Shown piece after piece: positions 1 to 5,607 of a stretch of DNA of 11,746 nt (position 1 is the stretch's first letter; each line of letters opens with the position of its first letter). The DNA is from an uncultured Fibrobacter sp. (GTDB lineage Bacteria; Fibrobacterota; Fibrobacteria; Fibrobacterales; Fibrobacteraceae). A model generated the notes under the pieces. It did not search any database, was not told where the DNA came from, and saw only the letters and a program-made list of their open reading frames with translations. Both the position numbers and the translations under genes were made by a program. Location of the stretch: positions 1 to 11,746 of the forward strand of contig NZ_CALEFV010000196.1 in assembly GCF_937877005.1 (NCBI RefSeq), written 5' to 3'.

Positions 1-55
1 AATCCACGGTGATACCCTTCGGGCAGGCGGCCTGGCATTCGTAAAGGTTCGTGCA
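1..55. repeat. Exact 55-bp direct copy of an sdhB segment (copy at 1581-1635)
   Basis: Bases 1-55 are identical, base for base and in the same orientation, to 1581-1635 inside sdhB. From base 56 the two diverge at once, but they stay in register: bases 71-76 still match 1651-1656 with no net indel. Beyond about base 80 no similarity is visible. The copy may extend to the left of the window. Confidence 0.95.
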
Positions 56-136
56 AGTTGCGCAATCCTCCTTGTCAGAAGGCTTTGCTTTTTTTCTATA
101 CATTTTTCTTATAGCAATACCAAATATGACACCCAT
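1..136 (-). CDS. Partial small frame with an SdhB-like cysteine-rich C-terminal part
   Basis: An open frame starts at ATG 134-136 and leaves the window after 45 codons. It is preceded in frame by a stop, so this is the earliest ATG. A second ATG at 101-103 is also possible. The first 20 residues are a short hydrophobic stretch followed by a Lys/Arg-rich stretch and do not resemble SdhB. Residues 21-45 read DKEDCATCTNLYECQ and then AACPKGITVD, and align without gaps to residues 210-234 of the SdhB encoded at 1507-2283. They keep the equivalents of Cys217, Cys223 and Cys227, which in SdhB bind the [3Fe-4S] and [4Fe-4S] clusters, and add one extra Cys. The ribosome-binding site is weak (GAAGAG-like). 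The frame begins 51 bp after the upstream gene on the same strand and may share its transcript. It could be a small iron-sulfur-like paralogue, a gene-conversion product, or an assembly artefact at a contig end. It is a real open frame, but whether it is a gene is uncertain. Confidence 0.4.
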   Translation of the reverse strand, partial: MGVIFGIAIRKMYRKKAKPSDKEDCATCTNLYECQAACPKGITVD

Positions 137-187
137 TTTTTCTCTTCAGATCCCTGCCACATTACAAGGTAAAAGAACAGACCTCCA

Positions 188-1195
188 TCATTTGTCTACA
201 TTAAAAAGCATCTTCATTTTTTTTGCAGCTTCAGGAAAATCAAGTTCATTCACTACAAATGATTGAATGCCTTTTTTGAAAACCAGCCGAACAATTCCAT
301 TTTTGCCTTTTTCCACTTTATATGGGGTCGTTTTATCAAATAAAAAAATCTTTTCTCCATAAAGAGTACAAAGAATAAACTTGTCCTTAAGCCACTTTAT
401 CTCAAGGACCGTCAGGGAATGACTATAAGCACGAAAAAAGCCAAATGATGCAATCAGAAAACATATTGCCGGAGAATATCCTCCTCTTTCAGGAATTTTC
501 AAAAAAATTAGAATTAATAAAATTAGCGAACAAAAAAATTCTACAAAGATTAGAGGTTTTCCTCCAGAAGTTGCCATCGGATAATAAATGACTTGTTCGT
601 CTCCTTTTTCATCACATTTTATGTTTTTTTCAGTTAATTCACTTTGATTTTTGATTATCTTTTTCACAACCTTTGGGTAGTCACTTTCATCTAGTCGAAA
701 TGTTTGCCATCCTTTTTTGAAAATTAGGTAATGATCTCCAAAATTCGTTATTTCAGACTTATAGATCGCCTGTTTACCCAACAAGAATTCCTTTTCCCCA
801 TAGCGTGTAACTAATACAAATTTATCTTTGAACCATTTTACCTTCAAAACTTTCTTTGAGAAAAGATAAACAAAGAACGCCAAAAAAAGTTCCATCGGCA
901 CGAAAAAGAACCACAGAAAGCCTTTCTCTTCTATCATACACCATGCTACTACGCCCAATATCATAAGGCTTACCATATAGAGGATCGCCATAACGTTTAT
1001 AACAAACTTGTCGGTTTCTAATTTAAAGATTGTTCCGTCTTCAAAAGATTCATCATCAAAAATTTCTCTTTTTTTAACATTCTTTTTTTTCTTCTGCAAT
1101 GACGGGGCCTTACCGTAATTCGGATTCAAAGCGTCACACCACAGACAACGGGGCATATCGTCTTCATATTTTCGATTGCATTTTGGACAAATCAT
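188..1195 (-). CDS. Zinc-ribbon membrane protein with two repeated 2-TM + soluble modules
   Basis: The product is 335 aa and I do not recognise a named family. The N terminus has a CxxC-x10-CxxC zinc ribbon (Cys3, Cys6, Cys17, Cys20), then a Lys-rich linker (about 30-45). Hydrophobic pairs at about 65-87/91-112 and 214-233/242-257 suggest four membrane segments. A conserved soluble segment follows each pair, at about 116-184 and 263-331. These two segments are clearly duplicated: KWFKDKFVLVTRYGEK at 120-135 matches KWLKDKFILCTLYGEK at 267-282, and FKKG, D(Y/F)P and a basic helix follow at matching positions. The layout of paired helices plus a small beta-rich unit recalls bacterial PH-like membrane proteins, but that is inference. 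The start ATG has an AAGGG ribosome-binding site at 1205-1209, 9 bases upstream. The gene is much richer in A+T than the sdh genes beside it. It lies beyond the sdh terminator, so it is probably transcribed separately. The frame is secure and the function unknown. Confidence 0.85.
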   Translation of the reverse strand: MICPKCNRKYEDDMPRCLWCDALNPNYGKAPSLQKKKKNVKKREIFDDESFEDGTIFKLETDKFVINVMAILYMVSLMILGVVAWCMIEEKGFLWFFFVPMELFLAFFVYLFSKKVLKVKWFKDKFVLVTRYGEKEFLLGKQAIYKSEITNFGDHYLIFKKGWQTFRLDESDYPKVVKKIIKNQSELTEKNIKCDEKGDEQVIYYPMATSGGKPLIFVEFFCSLILLILIFLKIPERGGYSPAICFLIASFGFFRAYSHSLTVLEIKWLKDKFILCTLYGEKIFLFDKTTPYKVEKGKNGIVRLVFKKGIQSFVVNELDFPEAAKKMKMLFNVDK

Positions 1196-1328
1196 TAATA
1201 TGTACCCTTAAAAATTTGTATACCCATTACAACCGACAAATTCATAATTTAAATATAATCTTTTTTTACCGAACAGACATTATTGATCATAAATCAATCA
1301 AAAGTAAGCGATTCTTCACCCCCAACAT

Positions 1329-1359
1329 AAAAAGAGAACTGCCTTTGGGACAGTTCTCT
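1329..1359 (-). terminator. Intrinsic terminator of the sdhCAB transcript
   Basis: A perfect 9-bp stem pairs AGAGAACTG (1333-1341) with CAGTTCTCT (1351-1359) around a 9-nt loop. Read on the minus strand, it is followed directly by a run of T (complement of 1329-1332). It lies about 150 bases after the sdhB stop and ends the operon before the AT-rich gene at 188-1195. The plus-strand side lacks a comparable T run. Confidence 0.88.
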
Positions 1360-1372
1360 CTTAATGCTTTGG

Positions 1373-1491
1373 ATCCTATCGGGGCTACGCCCCTCCAGGA
1401 TGACAATGCCGGATATTAATCGTTGCGCTTGCGCCCTGCGGGCTTAAGCGCAGACTCGCGGCGCCTCGGTCATGAGCAAGCGAGCTTGCTC
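1373..1491. repeat. Cluster of three GC-rich inverted repeats in the sdh 3' region
   Basis: Three hairpins lie between the sdhB stop and the terminator. At 1373-1401, ATCCT/AGGAT flank GGGGC/GCCCC with a 3-nt loop. At 1425-1451, GCGCTT/AAGCGC enclose GCCC/GGGC. At 1474-1491, GAGCAAG pairs with CTTGCTC. The segment is GC-rich while the sequence left of 1330 is AT-rich. It has no convincing frame of its own. Its structure resembles the palindromic intergenic elements (REP-like) found in many bacterial chromosomes. Whether it recurs in this genome cannot be seen from one window. Confidence 0.6.
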
Positions 1492-1506
1492 GCGACGCTC
1501 GGCTTG

Positions 1507-2283
1507 CTAGTCTTTCCCGTACACCTTTTCGGCGTAGGTCACGGTAGCGCCGAGGTATTCGCGGTTCATCTTGGCGATGTAATCCACGGTGATACCCTTC
1601 GGGCAGGCGGCCTGGCATTCGTAAAGGTTCGTGCAGTTGCCGAAGCCTTCCTTGTCCATCTGGGCGACCATGGCGAGCACGCGCTTCTTCGCCTCGACCT
1701 TGCCCTGGGGCAAGAAGCTGAGGTGAGAAACCTTGGCAGATACGAACAACATAGCGGATGCGTTCTTACAGGCGGCCACGCAAGCACCGCAACCGATACA
1801 GGCGGCAGCGTCGAAGGCGCGGTCGGCATCAGCCTTGGGCACGGGAATCGTGGAAGCTTCAGGAGCGGCACCGGTGTTCACAGAAACAAAACCGCCAGCC
1901 TGGATGATGCGGTCGAATGCGGTACGGTCCACGGCGCAGTCACGGATAACCGGGAATGCGGCGGCGCGCCACGGTTCGATCACGATGGTGTCGCCATCCT
2001 TGAACTTGCGCATGTGAAGCTGGCAAGTGGTGGTCGCATGGTCGGGGCCGTGCGGCATACCGTTGATGACGAGAGAGCACATGCCACAAATACCTTCGCG
2101 GCAGTCGTGGTCGAAGGCGAAGCCTTCCTTGCCCTGCTTCATCTGTTCTTCGTTCACGATGTCCAGCATTTCCAGGAAGGACATGTCCGGAGAAACATCG
2201 TTGATCTTGACAGTTTCGAACTGTCCCTTGGTCTTGGCATCCTTCTGACGCCAAATCTTCAAAGTCAAATTCAGTCCGCTCAT
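1507..2283 (-). CDS. sdhB: Succinate dehydrogenase/fumarate reductase iron-sulfur subunit
   Basis: The 258-aa subunit carries electrons between the FAD of SdhA and the quinone/heme part in SdhC. The N-terminal ferredoxin-like domain has the [2Fe-2S] ligands Cys61, Cys66, Cys69 and Cys87 (CREGICGMC, then a fourth Cys). The C-terminal domain has CIGCGACVAAC (Cys162, 165, 168, 172) and CTNLYECQAACPKG (Cys217, 223, 227). By analogy with E. coli SdhB, Cys162/165/168/227 bind [4Fe-4S] and Cys172/217/223 bind [3Fe-4S]. All ligands are present and the length is normal. The ATG overlaps the sdhA stop by one base (TAATG), which suggests translational coupling. An AGGAG ribosome-binding site lies inside the end of sdhA at 2293-2297. 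It is the last gene of the operon, before the 1329-1359 terminator. Part of its coding sequence (1581-1635) recurs exactly at the left edge of the window. Sequence alone does not settle whether it works mainly as fumarate reductase (FrdB) or as succinate dehydrogenase. Confidence 0.96.
   Translation of the reverse strand: MSGLNLTLKIWRQKDAKTKGQFETVKINDVSPDMSFLEMLDIVNEEQMKQGKEGFAFDHDCREGICGMCSLVINGMPHGPDHATTTCQLHMRKFKDGDTIVIEPWRAAAFPVIRDCAVDRTAFDRIIQAGGFVSVNTGAAPEASTIPVPKADADRAFDAAACIGCGACVAACKNASAMLFVSAKVSHLSFLPQGKVEAKKRVLAMVAQMDKEGFGNCTNLYECQAACPKGITVDYIAKMNREYLGATVTYAEKVYGKD
1581..1635. repeat. sdhB-internal copy of the 55-bp direct repeat (other copy at 1-55)
   Basis: This stretch encodes the last cysteine cluster of SdhB, about residues 217-234. 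It matches bases 1-55 exactly. Because it sits in an intact, normal sdhB, it is the parental copy. Confidence 0.95.
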
Positions 2284-4196
2284 TATTTGTAGCTCCTAGT
2301 AGCGAGGTGGACGTTATCAAAGGTAAGAGGTTCCTTGGAAAGTTCCGGTGCGACACCGTCGCCCTTGTACTCCCAGGCACCCACGTAGCAGAAGTTCTCG
2401 TCGTCGCGCTTGGCTTCGCCTTCCGGAGTCTGGCTTTCTTCGCGGAAGTGGCCGCCGCAAGATTCCTTGCGGTGCAGGGCGTCGAGAGTGAGGACTTCGG
2501 CGAATTCGAGGAAGTCAGCCACACGACCGGCACGTTCCAGGTTCTGGTTGAAGGAACCTTCGGAACCGAGCACGTTGACGTTTTCCCAGAATTCGGCACG
2601 GAGGGCCGGAATCTTCTCGAGGGCGGTCTTCAGGCCGGCCTCGTTACGGGCCATGCCCACGTATTCCCACATGATGTTACCGAGTTCACGATGGATATCG
2701 TTGACTGTGCGGTGACCCTTGATGGAGAGGAGCTTGTGGATGCGTTCTTCGGTCTGCTTCTTGCAGTCTTCGAACGCGGCATCGGATTCGGAAACCTTCT
2801 CGAGCTTGGTGCCCGCGAAGTAGCCGCCGATGGTGAACGGAATGACGAAGTAACCGTCGGAGAGGCCCTGCATAAGAGCAGAAGCGCCGAGGCGGTTTGC
2901 ACCGTGGTCGGAGAAGTTGGCTTCACCGAGAACGAAGCAGCCCGGAATCGTGGACATCAGATCGTAGTCCACCCAGAGGCCGCCCATGGTATAGTGGATG
3001 GCCGGGAAGATACGCATCGGGACCTTGTACGGGTCTTCGTCGGTAATCTTTTCGTACATCTGGAAGAGGTTGCCGTACTTGGCAGAGACACCGGCAACGC
3101 CCATGCGCTGGATAGCGTCGGCGAAGTCGAGGTACACGGCCTGCTTGGTGTTACCCACGCCGAGACCTGCGTCGCAGACCTGCTTGGCGTTACGGGATGC
3201 CACGTCACGGGGCACCAGGTTACCAAAGCTCGGGTACTTTTCTTCGAGGTAGTAGTAACGATCTTCTTCGGGGATCTGGTCCGGGCTGCGAGTGTCGCCA
3301 GCCTTGCGCGGAACCCAAATACGGCCGTCGTTACGGAGAGATTCGCTCATCAGAGTGAGCTTCGACTGCAGGTCGCCGTGGCGAGGAATGCAAGTCGGGT
3401 GAATCTGCGTGTAGCAGGGGTTAGCGAACAGGGCGCCGCGCTTGTAGGCACGGAAAGCAGCCGTCACGTTAGAACCCTGGGCGTTGGTAGAAAGGTAGTA
3501 GACGTTACCGTAACCGCCGGTGCAAAGGCAGACAGCGTCACCCACGTGGCTTTCGAGTTCGCCAGTGATGAGGTTACGGACGATGATACCGCGGGCCTTG
3601 CCGTCGATCACGACGAGGTCCATCATTTCGCGGCGGGGGAACATCTTCACCTTACCGGCGGCAACCTGGCGCATAAGTGCCTGGTAGGCACCGAGCAAGA
3701 GCTGCTGACCCGTCTGACCGCGGGCGTAGAACGTACGGGAAACCTGCGTACCACCGAAAGAGCGGTTGTCGAGGAGGCCACCGTATTCACGACCGAACGG
3801 AACACCCTGGGCGACGCACTGGTCGATGATGAGGTTCGAGTTTTCGGCCAAGCGGTGCACGTTGGCTTCGCGAGCGCGGAAGTCACCGCCCTTCACGGTA
3901 TCGTAGAACAGACGGTAAACGGAGTCGCCGTCGTTCTTGTAGTTCTTGGCAGCGTTGATACCACCCTGGGCAGCAATGGAGTGTGCGCGACGGGGGCTAT
4001 CCTGGATGCAGAAAGACTTGACATTGTAACCAAGTTCGGCGAGGGAAGCGGCAGCGGATGCACCGGCAAGGCCAGTACCAACCACGATTACCGTGAACTT
4101 ACGCTTGTTGGCGGGGTTCACCAGCTTGAGTTCGAACTTGTGCTTGGTCCACTTTTCTTCGATGGAACCACCGGGGATTTTAGAATCAAGAATCAT
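2283..4196 (-). CDS. sdhA: Succinate dehydrogenase/fumarate reductase flavoprotein subunit
   Basis: The 637-aa catalytic subunit interconverts succinate and fumarate with covalently bound FAD. The dinucleotide-binding motif VVGTGLAGASAAASL is at about 38-52. His72, in RAHSIAAQGGIN, is the expected attachment residue for FAD. HPT (266-268) and SESLR (284-288) line the active site in this family. The Arg of PRDVASR (about 330) is the probable catalytic proton shuttle. HYTMGG (401-406) and GANRLGASAL (432-441) are typical FAD-binding motifs. The length fits the B-type enzymes of Bacteroidetes, epsilonproteobacteria and Bacillus, rather than the roughly 590-600 aa of E. coli SdhA/FrdA. The start is supported by an AAGGAG site at 4204-4209, 7 bases upstream. 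It lies 17 bp after sdhC and overlaps sdhB by one base, so the three are one operon. In a succinate-forming anaerobe its main direction would be fumarate reduction; this is inferred. Confidence 0.97.
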   Translation of the reverse strand: MILDSKIPGGSIEEKWTKHKFELKLVNPANKRKFTVIVVGTGLAGASAAASLAELGYNVKSFCIQDSPRRAHSIAAQGGINAAKNYKNDGDSVYRLFYDTVKGGDFRAREANVHRLAENSNLIIDQCVAQGVPFGREYGGLLDNRSFGGTQVSRTFYARGQTGQQLLLGAYQALMRQVAAGKVKMFPRREMMDLVVIDGKARGIIVRNLITGELESHVGDAVCLCTGGYGNVYYLSTNAQGSNVTAAFRAYKRGALFANPCYTQIHPTCIPRHGDLQSKLTLMSESLRNDGRIWVPRKAGDTRSPDQIPEEDRYYYLEEKYPSFGNLVPRDVASRNAKQVCDAGLGVGNTKQAVYLDFADAIQRMGVAGVSAKYGNLFQMYEKITDEDPYKVPMRIFPAIHYTMGGLWVDYDLMSTIPGCFVLGEANFSDHGANRLGASALMQGLSDGYFVIPFTIGGYFAGTKLEKVSESDAAFEDCKKQTEERIHKLLSIKGHRTVNDIHRELGNIMWEYVGMARNEAGLKTALEKIPALRAEFWENVNVLGSEGSFNQNLERAGRVADFLEFAEVLTLDALHRKESCGGHFREESQTPEGEAKRDDENFCYVGAWEYKGDGVAPELSKEPLTFDNVHLATRSYK

Positions 4197-4213
4197 TAGT
4201 GGGCTCCTTAAAA

Positions 4214-5059
4214 TTAAGCGTTAAAAGAAACTTCGACGGTGCCAACAGAAGGAATCACGAAAGAAGTCTTGGCGGCTTCCTTTTCCTTCTTCATCTGTTC
4301 GTACTGCGGCTGGAGGCTGCGGGACTTTTCGATGAGGGCCTGGGTACCCGGCTGGTTAGCGAGGTAGAAGGCGGCAACGGCGGTGATGCCGAAACCGAGG
4401 GCAACGATAATGCTGTAAGCGATACCGGCGATGTCGATAATCGGGGTCCACTTCTGGTGAGCAATGCCCATGGTCTGGAAGGCCGAAGAAATAGCGTGGA
4501 ACAGGTGCATACCGATCACGAACATGCTGACCACGTAGAATGCAGCCCAAGCCGGGTTAGCAAACATTTCGATGGTGGTGAGCCACATGTCGCGGACGAT
4601 TTCGCCCTTGTCGTTCAGGTACAGGTAGTGTTCACCGAACTTGAGCATCATGAGGTGCTGCACGAGGAAGCCGAGAATGAAGAGACCGGACCAGATCATG
4701 GTGAAGGTTGCGAAAGTCTTCTTGCCCTTGCGAGCGTTGACTTCGTAGTCGATGCCACCGCGAGCCTTCTTGTTCTCGATCTTCAGCTTGATAGCAAGGA
4801 AGATGTGGAGAGCGAAAGCAGCCACCAGCACCAGTTCAACAAGATAAATCATCTTGATCGGGAAGTGGAGCGGGTTGAATCCGGTCAGGAATTCGGTGTA
4901 GGCATTGTAAGATGCCTGGGCCGCAGCCTGATCGAAATTCAGAAGCTGGAAGTTACCACACATGTGGCCGAAGATGAACAGGGCGAGGAACGCGCCTGTG
5001 CATCCCATGATCTGCTTCTTACCGATAGAGGAGGTAAGATACTTGACGATCCATTGCAT
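4214..5059 (-). CDS. sdhC: Succinate dehydrogenase/fumarate reductase cytochrome b subunit
   Basis: The 281-aa membrane anchor of the B-type complex binds heme b and passes electrons to or from (mena)quinone. Five membrane segments are visible at about 15-36, 70-92, 119-140, 169-192 and 210-233. Conserved His residues fall in or next to helices: His32 (FGHMCGN), His85, His135 and His185, with His188 nearby. These are the likely axial ligands of two hemes, as in the di-heme single-anchor enzymes. No sdhD is present, which fits this type. After the fifth helix comes an unusually long charged tail of about 45 residues, with a Lys/Glu-rich stretch at 255-264. An AAGGAG site at 5070-5075 lies about 10 bases before the ATG. 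Only 37 bp separate it from ndk, with no terminator between, so ndk and sdhCAB are probably co-transcribed. Confidence 0.94.
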   Translation of the reverse strand: MQWIVKYLTSSIGKKQIMGCTGAFLALFIFGHMCGNFQLLNFDQAAAQASYNAYTEFLTGFNPLHFPIKMIYLVELVLVAAFALHIFLAIKLKIENKKARGGIDYEVNARKGKKTFATFTMIWSGLFILGFLVQHLMMLKFGEHYLYLNDKGEIVRDMWLTTIEMFANPAWAAFYVVSMFVIGMHLFHAISSAFQTMGIAHQKWTPIIDIAGIAYSIIVALGFGITAVAAFYLANQPGTQALIEKSRSLQPQYEQMKKEKEAAKTSFVIPSVGTVEVSFNA

Positions 5060-5096
5060 TGAGTTGTGTCTCCTTGAGGGGGGTTATTTTTGAAAC

Positions 5097-5549
5097 TTAG
5101 AGGACGCAGCAGGCCTTGAGGCTCGGCATTTCGTAAGCGTAGCGTTCGTCTTCCTTGAACCAGAAGTCCAGTTCGCGCTTGGCGGATTCGGGACTGTCGG
5201 AGCTGTGCACGACGTTTTCGGTCATGGAAGGGGCAAAATCGTAGCGGAGGGTACCGGGTTCCGCCTTAGCCGGATTGGTGGCGCCGTTGATAGCGCGAAC
5301 CTTGGCAATGGCATTTTCGCCGCCGAGGGCGAGCATCACGGACGGGCCCTTGGTCATATAGGCTTCGAGTTCCGGGAAGAACGGCTTTTCCACGTGTTCA
5401 GCGTAGAAACCGCGAGCATCGGCAGAGGTCATCTGGTGCATCTTCACGGCGCAGACGGAGAGGCCTGCAGCGATGTAACGGTCGATAATGCGGCCCATGA
5501 GACCGGATTTCACGGCATTGGGCTTGATCATTGCAAATGTCATTTCCAT
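5097..5549 (-). CDS. ndk: Nucleoside diphosphate kinase
   Basis: The 150-aa enzyme transfers the gamma-phosphate from one nucleoside triphosphate (mostly ATP) to other nucleoside diphosphates, through a phospho-histidine. The catalytic His115 lies in the signature NVVHSSDSPESA. Lys9 in MIKPNAV and the Arg85/GATNPAKAEPGTLR region (about 85-102) form the nucleotide site. The length and all motifs are normal. The start Met1 has an AAAGG-type site about 8 bases upstream; the alternative Met3 would be too far away. A promoter-like sequence lies just upstream (5580-5607), and sdhC follows after 37 bp. It therefore looks like the first gene of an ndk-sdhCAB unit. The C-terminal ACCVL is unusual for the family but is probably without function as a modification signal in a bacterium. 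Confidence 0.96.
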   Translation of the reverse strand: MEMTFAMIKPNAVKSGLMGRIIDRYIAAGLSVCAVKMHQMTSADARGFYAEHVEKPFFPELEAYMTKGPSVMLALGGENAIAKVRAINGATNPAKAEPGTLRYDFAPSMTENVVHSSDSPESAKRELDFWFKEDERYAYEMPSLKACCVL

Positions 5550-5579
5550 AGTAGGTACCTTTTGTTTGAAAGTATGTGA

Positions 5580-5607
5580 AATATAGATAATTACTCTTCG
5601 GACTCAA
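5580..5607 (-). promoter_or_regulatory. Putative sigma70-like promoter for ndk-sdhCAB
   Basis: On the minus strand, TTGAGT (5602-5607) is followed after 16 bases by TATATT (5580-5585), close to the TTGACA/TATAAT consensus. The -35 overlaps the last codons of the upstream lipoprotein gene. The expected start would give a leader of about 24 nt before the ndk ATG. Read-through from the upstream gene is also possible, as no terminator separates them. Confidence 0.42.

Noticed and set aside
1196..1330. Search for a riboswitch or small RNA in the AT-rich gap before the zinc-ribbon gene
   Set aside because: Apart from a weak 5-bp hairpin near 1282-1298, the TATATT box and the ribosome-binding site, I see no conserved structure.
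1385..1618. Possible small protein in the GC-rich region after sdhB (77 codons, minus strand)
   Set aside because: It overlaps sdhB in another frame and then runs through the inverted repeats. Its Arg-rich composition is that of a GC-rich shadow.
2307..4199. A 630-codon open frame on the plus strand opposite sdhA
   Set aside because: It mirrors sdhA exactly and its sequence is the low-complexity shadow expected from strong codon bias, with TTA, CTA and TCA codons avoided in the coding frame. It has no family motifs, while the sdhA frame carries every active-site motif.
4199..5062. A 287-codon open frame on the plus strand opposite sdhC, and a similar one opposite sdhB (1423-2292)
   Set aside because: Both coincide with real membrane and iron-sulfur genes and read as His/Val/Glu-rich shadow peptides without motifs or suitable ribosome-binding sites.
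5097..5108. C-terminal CCVL of Ndk, which looks like a eukaryotic CaaX prenylation box
   Set aside because: Bacteria lack the prenyltransferases needed, and a four-residue match at a C terminus is easily due to chance.
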